Source: UBA1672 sp964352665
GTDB lineage: Bacteria; Pseudomonadota; Alphaproteobacteria; Micavibrionales; Micavibrionaceae
DNA: 64,000 bases
Assembly: GCA_964352665.1 (NCBI GenBank)
Contig: CAYGSJ010000001.1
Span: forward strand, 124,001 to 188,000
Direction of reading: 5' to 3'
The notes under the pieces were generated by a model, which did no database searches, was not told the origin of the DNA, and was given only the letters and a program-made list of their open reading frames with translations. The translations under genes and the position numbers were made by a program. Positions 16,246 through 25,565 of the stretch are shown in pieces. How positions within the stretch are numbered: position 1 is the stretch's first letter; the number at the start of each line of letters is the position of its first letter.

Positions 16246-17073
16246 CTATGAAATATCCGGCATCACCGGATACCCGCCTAAAACATCAAAAAAAGTGCAG
16301 TTACTTCCCAACTGCTTATAAAGAGCAACGGCCGCTCCAGAGTCTTGCTCTATAAAACCTTCACATTCCATAAGATAATTATTTTTTTCATAAAAAATAT
16401 TGATTACCGCTATGCCTGCTTTTGAGGCAAAATTTTCTATTTCTTCCAGAGTAATTTCTTGCTCTACCTTAAACCCTATAAAACTATTATCCTGATCCGA
16501 TGGCATAAAATTTATTTTGGAGAGGACAACGGACTTTGCTTCAATATTGCTTGATTCATGATCTTCTAACACATATGGAAGAAGACAAATAATAGAAAGC
16601 TTTTGATCTGGCTTTCTACCCAAAAGGGTAACCCACCATTTTTGATTTTTTGGCCAAGGTAAAACTAAGAATGAAACTTTTTCTTCTTCTAGGTCATGTA
16701 CTGCCTTTTCGTAAGACGATTCTTGATACATTGGAATTGCACTTCCAAAATAGTTTTTGGCCATATTCCAACGCACTTTGTCATCATTCTCAGATACAAC
16801 GGTAACGCTTAAACCTGCCTGTAGAAGAGAAACAGAGCCAACAAGTTCTCTCCATATTCTTACAATTGTTGCTCTTGGTAATGGTCCACTATGGCGTGTA
16901 AGAAGGCGTCGCATCATACGCGCTTCGCGTGCTGGCTGCACCACCTGAAGCCCATCTTTTTTTTTGGCCGCAGCAACTGATGCAATCAAAGCGGCACGCT
17001 GCATTAACAAATCGTGAACATGATTGTCAATCTGGTCAATTTCTAGACGTATTTCATCTAACTTTTTTTGCAT
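16246..17073 (-). CDS. Chorismate mutase (AroQ) with C-terminal extension
   Basis: Residues 1-85 are an AroQ helical chorismate mutase, converting chorismate to prephenate. Visible features are the start LDEIRLEIDQIDNHVHDLLMQRA, the active-site arginine/lysine region VQPAREARMMRRLL and the terminal helix RIWRELVGSVSLLQ. The remaining 190 residues look like a degenerate prephenate-dehydratase-like or periplasmic-binding fold followed by an ACT-like segment (about 200-275: EQEITLEEIENFASKAGIAV). I see no TRF catalytic motif of prephenate dehydratase, so that activity is unlikely; the extension may be regulatory. It is upstream of and co-directional with tyrA. Confidence 0.88.
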   Translation of the reverse strand: MQKKLDEIRLEIDQIDNHVHDLLMQRAALIASVAAAKKKDGLQVVQPAREARMMRRLLTRHSGPLPRATIVRIWRELVGSVSLLQAGLSVTVVSENDDKVRWNMAKNYFGSAIPMYQESSYEKAVHDLEEEKVSFLVLPWPKNQKWWVTLLGRKPDQKLSIICLLPYVLEDHESSNIEAKSVVLSKINFMPSDQDNSFIGFKVEQEITLEEIENFASKAGIAVINIFYEKNNYLMECEGFIEQDSGAAVALYKQLGSNCTFFDVLGGYPVMPDIS

Positions 17074-17129
17074 TTATGCCCTGCAAACCTTGCCTGATAC
17101 AGCCTTACTACATGTAAGCTGGAGATAAA

Positions 17130-17933
17130 TCAATGGGCTGGAATGATTTTGTATTTATGCTTGTTACTTCTTTGCCCATCAGGAAAGAAACCTTGAGGAA
17201 CACTGCTTGTCTTTCCTATTAGAATTTCTTTGGTTTTGGCTAAAACCGCAGAGCCCCCGCCCCCACTGTCTGCCTTCGCGTATAGTTGCTTGCTCATCTC
17301 TACAATATGGACGCCAGCTACAAAAGGAAGTAGACGTCCTCCCGTCCGTTCAATAATATTTGCTGATTTCATCATGACAGGAGAATCAGGTATCGGTGGA
17401 ACAAAAAGTGCAGATTTATAATGCTCTTGTACAAATAAACTGTCTTTCAAATATCCACAAACCTGTGAGGCTGTAAAAGGATGCCCATGTCCAAAGGGCG
17501 ACCATTCTGCCTTAGCCCACATCCCCATACGATTAGGCACAATAACAAGTAATCTGCCGTTTCCTTTTAATACCCTCCATATTTCTCTTAAGGAGGTCTT
17601 TAAATTATCGCAAGCTTCAAGGTGATGGATTAACAAAATTCGATCTATAGAACTGTTCTCTATGGGCATACGATCTTCTTCACTCATCAATACAAGGTTT
17701 TTATTACGTGGAACCCAGTGACCTGCCCCCTGTTTTTTAGGCATCATTGCAAAAACACGCTCGGCGTTATGATAAAAATCATCTAAATAAGGAATGGCAT
17801 AACCACAGCCCAATATTCTTAACCCATGCGTATCTACCCATATTTCATTAATATGCTTCTGAAGGATATTACGGACAATAACCCCGATTTCCGTGTCATA
17901 AAATTTTTCAAGATCTGTAACCGAACAATGCAT
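17130..17933 (-). CDS. Class I SAM-dependent methyltransferase
   Basis: A 267-residue protein with a methyltransferase type 11 fold. The glycine loop is RILGCGYAIPYLDDF, the adenosine-side acidic residues are around NLVLMSEEDRMPIENSSIDRILLIHHLE, and REIWRVLKGNGRLLVIVPNRMGMWA is the usual strand-helix after the active site. A conserved FGHGHPF stretch follows. This alphaproteobacterial group has no established substrate. The start ATG is inside the upstream spacer of mutT (12-base gap), so both are probably on one transcript. The C-terminal 40 residues are basic and Gly/Ser-rich. Confidence 0.88.
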   Translation of the reverse strand: MHCSVTDLEKFYDTEIGVIVRNILQKHINEIWVDTHGLRILGCGYAIPYLDDFYHNAERVFAMMPKKQGAGHWVPRNKNLVLMSEEDRMPIENSSIDRILLIHHLEACDNLKTSLREIWRVLKGNGRLLVIVPNRMGMWAKAEWSPFGHGHPFTASQVCGYLKDSLFVQEHYKSALFVPPIPDSPVMMKSANIIERTGGRLLPFVAGVHIVEMSKQLYAKADSGGGGSAVLAKTKEILIGKTSSVPQGFFPDGQRSNKHKYKIIPAH

Positions 17934-17945
17934 ATCAGCACCTTA

Positions 17946-18407
17946 CTACAAGTGATCACGCAATTGGTAAATAAGTGGAATATCCGCTTCCGGCATAGGA
18001 TAATCATACATATCCTGAGGATAAACCCACCGAGTTAACTGGCCCTCTTTTGGTTTAATTTCTCCACGCCAAATTCTGCATATAAAAAGTGGCATAAGCA
18101 GATGAAAACTGTCATAGCTATGTGAAGCAAAGCCAACAGGCGAAAAACAGCATGTTCTTGTTTCTATACCAAGTTCCTCTTCCAATTCACGCATAAGAGC
18201 GTATTCAGGCGTCTCACCCTCTTCCACTTTACCGCCTGGAAATTCCCAAAGCCCTGCCATAGACTTATTTTTAGGGCGCTGCGCCAATAGAACCTGCCCT
18301 TTTTCATTTACAAGAGCAGCAGCAGCAACCAAAAGTACTGGCAAATCAGGAGCCTTTTCCGGCTTTGGAGAATCCAAGGCTTGTTTACAGGTTTGAGTTT
18401 GGTTCAT
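17946..18407 (-). CDS. mutT: 8-oxo-dGTP diphosphatase (MutT family Nudix hydrolase)
   Basis: Nudix hydrolase expected to sanitise the nucleotide pool by hydrolysing 8-oxo-dGTP. The 153-residue protein has a full Nudix box (G-x5-E-x7-RELEEELGI, about residues 58-80), preceded by the MutT-typical VLLAQRPKNKSMAGLWEFPG. A leader of about 22 residues precedes the domain. This gene in alphaproteobacteria often follows argJ, which is not present here. It is separated from the upstream parvulin gene by a terminator, so it probably has its own promoter. Confidence 0.92.
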   Translation of the reverse strand: MNQTQTCKQALDSPKPEKAPDLPVLLVAAAALVNEKGQVLLAQRPKNKSMAGLWEFPGGKVEEGETPEYALMRELEEELGIETRTCCFSPVGFASHSYDSFHLLMPLFICRIWRGEIKPKEGQLTRWVYPQDMYDYPMPEADIPLIYQLRDHL

Positions 18408-18423
18408 AAGTGTTTCCTAAAAT

Positions 18424-18453
18424 AAAAGCCACGACATAAAAATCGCGGCTTTT
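18424..18453 (-). terminator. Rho-independent terminator of the parvulin gene
   Basis: Eleven-base arms 18424-18434 and 18443-18453 surround an 8-base loop. In the minus-strand transcript the single mismatch becomes a G-U wobble and a T-rich tail (TTTTATTTTA) follows; in the plus direction it would be an A-C mismatch. It lies 26 bases after the parvulin stop codon and before mutT. Confidence 0.85.
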
Positions 18454-18478
18454 AATACTTAATATAACTATATAAATT

Positions 18479-19513
18479 CTATTCCTGAACCCGATCAGCA
18501 GACTCTTCTTCTACACCTTTTTCAGTCAAATCACTTTGCTGTTCTGACTCTTCATCGCCAGCAGCAGGCTCTTGATCTTCAGGTAACGGATTACCATTAA
18601 TATCAAAGCGCTCTATGTCGGCATCTTTTCGAAGATCCTGAATTACTTCACCTAAAAGCTCACGTTGAAGCTCTTGCTCTATAAAAGGCTTGGCCTGCTC
18701 GTATGGCGCTGGTGGTCTTGTCCTTTTATCATCCACTCTAATGATGTGATATCCAAAATCTGACTTCACAGGCTTTTTAGTATAAGTGCCAACCTGGGTT
18801 GCAAACGCAGCATCAGCAAACGAAGGGACAACATCGCTTTTAGCAAAATAACCAAGTTCTCCACCATTAGCCGCAGTACCATCTTTTGAGTTTTCTTTTG
18901 CTAAAGAGGCAAAATCATCACCATTATTTAACTTCTTGATCAGCGACTTTGCTGTATCTTCATCTCCTACAAGAATATGGGCAACTTTCACTTCTTCAAT
19001 TTCTGGGAAATTTTTTAAATACTCCTGATAGGCATTTTTCAATTTTTCTTCCGTAATTCTGGCCTTCACTTCATTTTCTACGTATTTAGTGCGAATTATT
19101 TGGGTTTTAGCAATTTTAAGCTGCTTTTTAACATCCTCATCTTTCTCAAGACCAGATTTAGCTGCATTCTTATCGACAATCTGATTATTAATAAGCTGCT
19201 CTATTGCCAAAGAAAAAAGCTGCTCGACAGGCATTTGCCTCATTTGAGCGGGCATATCACCCATAAGATTCAAAACCTCCTGACGTTTTATATCTTTTCC
19301 ATTTACAACAGCTACTACTGGGTTTTCCTGTCCTGCCGATGATTCTGATTCGGCAACATCTGTGTCCATGTCACCTTTTACAGAATCCATCTTACCCGAC
19401 ATATAGGCCATACCGCCAAGAGCGGCTACAAGCAACACTACAAGCACGACAACCAGTGCATTTCCATGTTGCGCCAAATAAGGCTTACGACTAAGTCTTT
19501 TTTCGTCAGTCAT
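18479..19513 (-). CDS. Membrane-anchored parvulin-type peptidyl-prolyl isomerase
   Basis: A 344-residue foldase. A basic cytoplasmic head is followed by a membrane anchor (about residues 19-39), a SurA/PrsA-like N-terminal helical region (about 65-180) and a parvulin (rotamase) domain at about 180-280. The rotamase domain shows VKVAHILVGDEDTAKSLI, the FASLAKENSKDGTAANGGELGYF motif and FGYHIIRVDDKR. The tail is acidic and Glu/Gln-rich (about 305-344). It should catalyse prolyl isomerisation of exported proteins on the periplasmic side. It is divergent from secA, a fitting neighbour for a secretion chaperone. Confidence 0.92.
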   Translation of the reverse strand: MTDEKRLSRKPYLAQHGNALVVVLVVLLVAALGGMAYMSGKMDSVKGDMDTDVAESESSAGQENPVVAVVNGKDIKRQEVLNLMGDMPAQMRQMPVEQLFSLAIEQLINNQIVDKNAAKSGLEKDEDVKKQLKIAKTQIIRTKYVENEVKARITEEKLKNAYQEYLKNFPEIEEVKVAHILVGDEDTAKSLIKKLNNGDDFASLAKENSKDGTAANGGELGYFAKSDVVPSFADAAFATQVGTYTKKPVKSDFGYHIIRVDDKRTRPPAPYEQAKPFIEQELQRELLGEVIQDLRKDADIERFDINGNPLPEDQEPAAGDEESEQQSDLTEKGVEEESADRVQE

Positions 19514-19620
19514 GATTTTCCTCTAACTCATGTTAAAATTTTTTGTAATAGTTCTTGAACCCTAGCGAATGGGTTAACGGTTTTCAACACTAATTATACG
19601 CATTACCCACAGAGCGGTTG

Positions 19621-19649
19621 TTGACGTAGGGTGTTTTGCACCTTATATC
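19621..19649 (+). promoter_or_regulatory. Sigma-70-type promoter of secA
   Basis: -35 TTGACG (19621-19626), a 17-base spacer and -10 TATATC (19644-19649). The start of transcription would be about 19656, giving a leader of about 24 bases before the secA ATG, with AGGAG at 19670-19674. Confidence 0.7.
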
Positions 19650-19679
19650 AGAACGACTTAAACTTTTTCAGGAGTTTTT

Positions 19680-22409
19680 ATGGTACTGGGTTTGGCAACA
19701 AAAATTTTTGGCTCTTCTAATGATCGTGTTTTAAAGACACTAAGTAGGCACGTTGAACCTATCAACGCGCTTGAGCCACGTTATGAAGTTATGGATGATT
19801 CGCAACTCCGCAATCAAACTGATATCTTCCGTGAAAGATTGAAAAATGGAGAGCCACTTCCAAATCTTTTGCATGAGTCTTTCGCAGTTGTACGGGAAGC
19901 TGCCAAAAGATCACTAGGCCAAAGACACTATGATGTGCAGTTAATCGGTGGCATTGCTCTCAATGAGGGAAAAATTGCAGAAATGAGAACCGGTGAAGGT
20001 AAAACGCTTGTTGCAACGCTTGCTGTTTATCTGAATGCCCTTTCTGGTGAAGGCGTACATGTTGTTACAGTTAACGATTATCTCGCAGTTCGTGATGCCG
20101 AGTGGATGGGAGAAGTATATGAATTTCTAGGACTAACTACTGGCTGTGTTACCAACAATCTATCTCCTGATGCACGACAAAAAGCTTACGCTGCAGATGT
20201 CACATATGGAACAAATAATGAGTTTGGTTTTGACTACCTCCGTGACAATATGAAATTCAGGCTAGATCAAATGGCTCAGCGCCCGTTTAATTTTGCCATT
20301 GTCGATGAGGTAGACTCTATACTTATTGATGAAGCCAGAACGCCCCTTATTATTTCAGGCCCCTCTGAAGGAAATACCGAGCTTTATAATTCTGTAGATA
20401 AGATTATACCTTTATTAGATAAAGATGACTTTGATCTAGAAGAAAAGCACAGAAGCGTTGTTCTAACAGAAAAAGGGCAGGAACACGTTGAAGAACTGCT
20501 AAGAGAAAAAGGTATTTTGCCTGAAGGCAGCATGTATGACATGAATAATATTTCTATTGTACACCATGTAAACCAAGCCCTTCGCGCGCATAAACTCTTT
20601 CAAGGTGAGAAGGATTATATTGTAAAAGACGGAAAAGTAATTCTTATCGATGAATTCACAGGACGCATGAAAGAAGGCAGCCGTTTGTCAGAGGGGCTTC
20701 ATCAGGCAATTGAAGCTAAAGAAAACGTTGATATCCAAAATGAAAACCAAACTTTGGCCTCTATTACTTATCAAAATTACTTCCGTATGTACCCAAAACT
20801 TGCCGGTATGACAGGAACAGCAATGACTGAAGCTGCTGAATTTGAAGAAATTTATAAACTCGGTGTTGTCTCTATACCTACACATAAACCTATTTCGCGA
20901 GAGGACCACGAAGATAAAATATACAAATCACTGCGAGAGAAGGAAGATGCAATACTAACACTTGTTAAAGACTGTCAAGAGCGTGAGCAACCTGTTCTTG
21001 TGGGAACGGTCTCAATTGAAAAGTCTGAAGAGCTTTCTGCCAGATTAAAGAAAGCAAAAATAAATCATAGCGTTCTGAATGCGCGTCATCACGAGCAAGA
21101 AGCTTATATTGTAGGACAGGCTGGACAGCCAGGTGTTGTTACAATAGCAACAAACATGGCGGGACGAGGAACCGATATTCAGCTAGGCGGAAACGCCGAG
21201 ATGCGTATTGAACAGGAAATTGACCCAAGCTGGCCTGATGATAAAAAACAAAAGGCAGAAGAAGAAATTAGAGCTGATGTAGAAAAGAAAAAGCAACTGG
21301 TAAAGGAAGCTGGGGGCCTTTATATCGTTGGAACAGAGAGACATGAATCTCGGCGCATCGATAATCAGCTAAGAGGACGTTCGGGACGTCAGGGTGACCC
21401 TGGTGCCTCTATGTTTTTCCTATCGGTAGAAGATGATCTTATGCGTATCTTTGCCGGACAGCAACTGGAGGGGTTACTAAATAGCAAGCGAATTGGGCTA
21501 GAAGAAGGTGAGGCCCTTGAACATCCATGGATTTCCAAGATGCTTGAACGGGCTCAGGGAAAAGTAGAATCTATGAACTTCGAAATGAGGAAAAACCTGC
21601 TTAAATTCGATGATGTCATGAATGGACAACGTAAAGAAATTTATGAAGAACGTCGAGAAATCATGCATGCAGAGAATGTAGAGGAAATGGTTACTGATAT
21701 GCGTCATGATGCTATTGAAGATGCTGTCACTATGTGCATTCCTGCGGGAACTTATGCCGAACAATGGGATACTAATACTCTAGAAACAGAGGTCATGCGC
21801 CTCTTAAATATGCAGTTACCAGTTGGTGAATGGGCAAAAGAAGAAGGGATTGCAGACCATGAAATTATGACGAGGCTCATAGAAGCGTCAGATAAGAAAA
21901 TGGCAGAAAAGGCAGCAAATACAGGCCCTAAAGTTTGGCGACAGATAGAAAAATCAATTGTGCTACAAATGCTAGACCAGCACTGGAAAGAGCATCTCCT
22001 TAATCTTGACCATCTACGACAGGGTATTAATTTGAGAGCCTTTGGCCAAAAAGACCCTTTGAATGAATATAAAACCGAAGCATTCTCTTTATTCCAAAAC
22101 ATGCTCGACTCTATGCGTGAAAGCATAACGCAAACACTTTGTCTGGTAGAGATCAATATGGATGAATTAGGTGGTGGAACCCTCGTTGCACGCCGCACTT
22201 CAGAAGAAGATATAAAAGAAAGCCGCATGGATCCAGCATTGAAACAGCAGGGAAAATCTACTGCTGGAGATCAGAATATTGAACCATTCCCTCAAAAGCA
22301 TGCGTTTGACCCTACTAATACACAGACATGGGGTAAAACACCAAGAAATGCACCCTGCCCTTGCGGATCTGGGAAGAAATATAAGCAATGCCATGGCAAA
22401 ATCACCTGA
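19680..22409 (+). CDS. secA: Preprotein translocase ATPase SecA
   Basis: Motor ATPase that pushes unfolded preproteins through SecYEG. The 909-residue length is standard. Visible are Walker A (MRTGEGKT, about residue 104), the preprotein crosslinking domain, the DEAD-like DEVDSILIDEARTPL, the second nucleotide-binding domain with TNMAGRGTDIQLGG and RIDNQLRGRSGRQGDPG, the helical scaffold/wing, and the C-terminal zinc-binding SecB-contact motif CPCGSGKKYKQCHG. The ribosome site AGGAG is 5 bases from the ATG. Its last 17 bases overlap the following FAD oxidoreductase gene. Confidence 0.98.
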   Translation: MVLGLATKIFGSSNDRVLKTLSRHVEPINALEPRYEVMDDSQLRNQTDIFRERLKNGEPLPNLLHESFAVVREAAKRSLGQRHYDVQLIGGIALNEGKIAEMRTGEGKTLVATLAVYLNALSGEGVHVVTVNDYLAVRDAEWMGEVYEFLGLTTGCVTNNLSPDARQKAYAADVTYGTNNEFGFDYLRDNMKFRLDQMAQRPFNFAIVDEVDSILIDEARTPLIISGPSEGNTELYNSVDKIIPLLDKDDFDLEEKHRSVVLTEKGQEHVEELLREKGILPEGSMYDMNNISIVHHVNQALRAHKLFQGEKDYIVKDGKVILIDEFTGRMKEGSRLSEGLHQAIEAKENVDIQNENQTLASITYQNYFRMYPKLAGMTGTAMTEAAEFEEIYKLGVVSIPTHKPISREDHEDKIYKSLREKEDAILTLVKDCQEREQPVLVGTVSIEKSEELSARLKKAKINHSVLNARHHEQEAYIVGQAGQPGVVTIATNMAGRGTDIQLGGNAEMRIEQEIDPSWPDDKKQKAEEEIRADVEKKKQLVKEAGGLYIVGTERHESRRIDNQLRGRSGRQGDPGASMFFLSVEDDLMRIFAGQQLEGLLNSKRIGLEEGEALEHPWISKMLERAQGKVESMNFEMRKNLLKFDDVMNGQRKEIYEERREIMHAENVEEMVTDMRHDAIEDAVTMCIPAGTYAEQWDTNTLETEVMRLLNMQLPVGEWAKEEGIADHEIMTRLIEASDKKMAEKAANTGPKVWRQIEKSIVLQMLDQHWKEHLLNLDHLRQGINLRAFGQKDPLNEYKTEAFSLFQNMLDSMRESITQTLCLVEINMDELGGGTLVARRTSEEDIKESRMDPALKQQGKSTAGDQNIEPFPQKHAFDPTNTQTWGKTPRNAPCPCGSGKKYKQCHGKIT

Positions 22410-23556
22410 TGTCGTTATTTTTGGAGCTGGTATTGCCGGCTTATGGACCTTCCATCGTCTAAAAAGACTTGGCTATGACGTATTACTTTTGGAAAAAGAG
22501 TTTATTGGCGGAGGCCAGACAATTGCGTCGCAAGGGATTATTCATTCCGGACTAAAGTTTACGCTTGTAGGAAAAGTAAATAAGCTCGCTAAATCTATAA
22601 GCAAAATGCCGCAACGATGGCGCGCTTCTTTGGAAGGTAATGGTGATGTTGATATACAGTCAGCCGTCGTAAATGCACAATCCCAAAATCTTTTAATACC
22701 CGCAGGATTTATGGGAGGAATTAAAGCTCTTATAACGCAAAAAACCCTAGGTGAAACGGCGCATGAAATACCTATTGATCAATGGCCTGAAGACATCAAA
22801 AAATCAGGTTTTAGGGGATCAATAATCTTTATGGATGAATTGGTTTTGAATATCCCTACTGTCATACGCGCCCTTGCCGAACCTTACCGAAATTCAATAA
22901 AAAAACTAACTCTTCAGCAAGCTGCTTGTCCAATGGAATTTCTGGAAGAAAACGACATTAAGACACAGTATGTAGTTTTAACAAGTGCGGCAAGCAATCA
23001 TGAGATTGCAAAACACTACGGTCATGCAAAAGGCCTTGAAACTCAAAAACGCCCATTAATGCAAGCTATGTTAAAACCTGCTCCCTTTCCCCTATTCGCA
23101 CATTTTGTTGGCAAAACAGATAAGCCCGTTGCCTCGGTTACCACACATGAAACGGAGAATGGTACTTTAGTTTGGTACCTTGGAGGTGGTGTAGCCGAAA
23201 GAAAAAAGGAGGACGATCCTAAAAATCTATATAAGGATATGATAGAATCTTTAAAGAAATACCTTCCTGCATGCGACTTTTCTAAAATTGAATGGGCCGA
23301 ACTTACAATAGACCGGATAGAAGGAGAATCAAAGACAGACCACTGGATGCCGAATACACCCACAATACATCGGGTTGATAATGTATTATATTGTTGGCCC
23401 ACCAAACTTACATTTGCACCTCTGCTCTCCGATATGATCCTGAACGAGATAGAAAAAAGAAATATTACTCCTTCACAAAAAGAAACTGATTTTTCTTTTT
23501 TGCCCTCAGTTGATTACGCTACAGCGCCATGGGATAAAGCAAAATGGAAAAAGTAG
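22393..23556 (+). CDS. FAD-dependent oxidoreductase (DAO family)
   Basis: A 387-residue flavoprotein of the D-amino-acid-oxidase superfamily. The N-terminus has the Rossmann FAD motif VVIFGAGIAGLWTFHRL followed by LLLEKEFIGGGQTIASQGIIHSG, the second FAD contact of this family. The substrate is not evident. I choose the ATG at 22393, inside the end of secA, because it puts the FAD motif near the start; the frame is open further upstream only because it overlaps secA. It overlaps the next gene by 13 bases. Cytosolic, no signal peptide. Confidence 0.88.
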   Translation: MAKSPDVVIFGAGIAGLWTFHRLKRLGYDVLLLEKEFIGGGQTIASQGIIHSGLKFTLVGKVNKLAKSISKMPQRWRASLEGNGDVDIQSAVVNAQSQNLLIPAGFMGGIKALITQKTLGETAHEIPIDQWPEDIKKSGFRGSIIFMDELVLNIPTVIRALAEPYRNSIKKLTLQQAACPMEFLEENDIKTQYVVLTSAASNHEIAKHYGHAKGLETQKRPLMQAMLKPAPFPLFAHFVGKTDKPVASVTTHETENGTLVWYLGGGVAERKKEDDPKNLYKDMIESLKKYLPACDFSKIEWAELTIDRIEGESKTDHWMPNTPTIHRVDNVLYCWPTKLTFAPLLSDMILNEIEKRNITPSQKETDFSFLPSVDYATAPWDKAKWKK

Positions 23557-24308
23557 AGCTCGGACAGACAGGTATTGATGTATCACGCATAGGTTTGGGC
23601 ACTGTTAAATTTGGGCGTAATCAGGGTGTAAAATATCCTGAATCATTTGAAATCCCTGATGAAGAGCACTTATCTGCTTTATTAGATCTAGCAAAAAACC
23701 TTGGTATTAACACATTGGACACAGCCCCTGCATACGGTAGTAGTGAAGAACGTCTTGGCACCTTACTAAAAGGAAAAAGACAGGAATGGGTGATTGTTGG
23801 AAAAGCTGGTGAAGAATATGAAAATGGAAAATCAATTTTCAATTTTTCTTCGGACCATTTCAAATATAGTCTCGAACGCTCTTTACAGCGACTTCAAACT
23901 GATTATCTAGATGTTTTTCTTATTCACTCAGACGGCAATGATTTAGATATTCTGGCACAAGACGATCTGGTCAAAACCATGCATGATTTCAAAGAACAGG
24001 GTTTGGTAAAAACCATTGGAGCATCCACTAAAACAGTAGAAGGCGGAATTCGGGCATTAGAGTTACTGGACGTTGCTATGATAAGCTATAATTCCAATTA
24101 TCCTGATGAAAAACCTGTTCTTGATTTTGCCTTGAAACACCAAAAAGGCATCATCCTTAAAAAAGTGCTATCTAGCGGGCATATAAAAAACGTTGAAGAA
24201 TCATTAGAGTTTGTATTTAAGCACCCGGCTACATCATCTGCAATTATAGGCACAATTAATCCTGCACATTTAAAGCAAAACATTGAAGCGATGCATAAAG
24301 ACTTATAG
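23544..24308 (+). CDS. Aldo/keto reductase
   Basis: A 254-residue NADPH-dependent (beta/alpha)8 aldo/keto reductase-like protein. Motifs are the start LGQTGIDVSRIGLGTVKFGR, the catalytic Asp/Tyr region NTLDTAPAYGSSEERLG, the active-site Lys in WVIVGKAG and the substrate His in VFLIHSDGND. A C-terminal cofactor loop follows (SSAIIGTINPAHL). The tetrad Asp-Tyr-Lys-His appears complete. It is shorter than typical AKRs (about 300 residues). It overlaps the FAD gene at its start and the convergent CNNM gene by 6 bases at its end. Physiological substrate unknown. Confidence 0.9.
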   Translation: MEKVELGQTGIDVSRIGLGTVKFGRNQGVKYPESFEIPDEEHLSALLDLAKNLGINTLDTAPAYGSSEERLGTLLKGKRQEWVIVGKAGEEYENGKSIFNFSSDHFKYSLERSLQRLQTDYLDVFLIHSDGNDLDILAQDDLVKTMHDFKEQGLVKTIGASTKTVEGGIRALELLDVAMISYNSNYPDEKPVLDFALKHQKGIILKKVLSSGHIKNVEESLEFVFKHPATSSAIIGTINPAHLKQNIEAMHKDL

Positions 24309-25565
24309 CTCTTTTGGAGGAGTGATGCGTACCAAAGTAATTTGGTTTCTTTGTTTACGCACGATATCGATTTGAAAATTGTGAAAACGAAAGGATTGCC
24401 CTACTTCAGGAATCATCTGCGATTCAAACAAAATAAGCCCTGCAATGGTTGCATATTCATCATCTGGTAAGCGCCAGTCAAATTCACGGTTTAGATCTCT
24501 AATTGTTAGACGTCCGTCGACAATATAGGAGCCATTGGATAGCTTGCGAACACCAAGCATTTCTTCATCATGCTCATCGTCTATCTCCCCTACAATTTCT
24601 TCCAAAATATCCTCAAGGGTGACAATACCCATGAAAGAGCCGTATTCATCTACAACCAAAGCAAAATGTTCTTTTCTTTCGCGGAAAGCCTGTAACTGTC
24701 CATATAGGTCGGTGGTTTCTGGAATAAACCAAGGGGACATTGATATTCTTGATATATCAATATTACCTATATCTCCTCCAGTATCCAAAATCTCTCTAAG
24801 CAATTCTTTGGTATGAACAACACCCACAATATTATCTGGCTCGCCTTTCCAGAGCGGTATTCTCGTATATTGGCTATCTAGAACCTGTTTGACGATTTGG
24901 TCTATGGGATCATCTATATTGATCATTTCGACATTACGTCTGTGGATCATGATCTCTTCAATGTCAACATCTGCGAGATCCAGTATAGAGCGCAACATTG
25001 CACGCTGCTCCTGTGTATCCTTTTCTTCCCCTTGATGCATCTCAATAGCGCCACGAAGAAGCTCTAAGTGGGAACCAACGCCAACTTTAGAGATATCTAC
25101 ACCAAATAGCTTTAAAACGCGCCTAACAATCCATGTGACGGTTTCTGTTATTGGGGCAAAAATCATAATAACAAAGCGTATTGTAGGGGCCAAGCGCATC
25201 GCCATGGTCTCTGCATGATGGAAAGCATAGGTCTTGGGAAGAACCTCTGCAAAAATAAGAACCATAATGGTCATAACCAAGGTTGCTATCACCACACCGA
25301 TTTCTCCAAAAATCTTAAGAAGAACACTGGTTGCAAGAGCAGAGGCAAGAATGTTTACAAGGTTATTGCCTAAAAGAAGCGCGCCAATCATGCGATCCTT
25401 ATGTTCACGGATTCTATTTACCATTGCTGCGCGCTTATTGCCCTCTTTTTCGCGCGACATAAGGCGCACACGTGAAGCTGCTGTAAAAGCTGTTTCCGAA
25501 CCAGAAAAGAATCCCGATAATAAAAGTAATACAAATATTGCTAGAATAGAGAGGGTTAATTCCAT
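24303..25565 (-). CDS. CNNM/HlyC-CorC family protein (DUF21, CBS pair, transporter-associated domain)
   Basis: A 420-residue inner-membrane protein. An N-terminal DUF21/CNNM transmembrane domain (about residues 1-180, four helices, SGSETAFTAASRVR) is followed by a CBS pair (about 200-330: DIEEIMIHRRNVEMINID, LVVDEYGSFMGIVTLEDILEEIVGEI) and a C-terminal CorC_HlyC domain (about 345-420). Members of this family act in Mg2+/Co2+ efflux or resistance; the older hemolysin label is not supported. The ATG directly follows the aroB stop with no gap, forming the common aroK-aroB-CNNM operon. Confidence 0.93.
   Translation of the reverse strand: MELTLSILAIFVLLLLSGFFSGSETAFTAASRVRLMSREKEGNKRAAMVNRIREHKDRMIGALLLGNNLVNILASALATSVLLKIFGEIGVVIATLVMTIMVLIFAEVLPKTYAFHHAETMAMRLAPTIRFVIMIFAPITETVTWIVRRVLKLFGVDISKVGVGSHLELLRGAIEMHQGEEKDTQEQRAMLRSILDLADVDIEEIMIHRRNVEMINIDDPIDQIVKQVLDSQYTRIPLWKGEPDNIVGVVHTKELLREILDTGGDIGNIDISRISMSPWFIPETTDLYGQLQAFRERKEHFALVVDEYGSFMGIVTLEDILEEIVGEIDDEHDEEMLGVRKLSNGSYIVDGRLTIRDLNREFDWRLPDDEYATIAGLILFESQMIPEVGQSFRFHNFQIDIVRKQRNQITLVRITPPKEL

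Noticed and set aside
22279..22392. Upstream extension of the FAD oxidoreductase into secA
   Set aside because: It would add 38 residues with no family similarity before the FAD motif, and overlaps the conserved SecA C-terminus; the ATG at 22393 is preferred.
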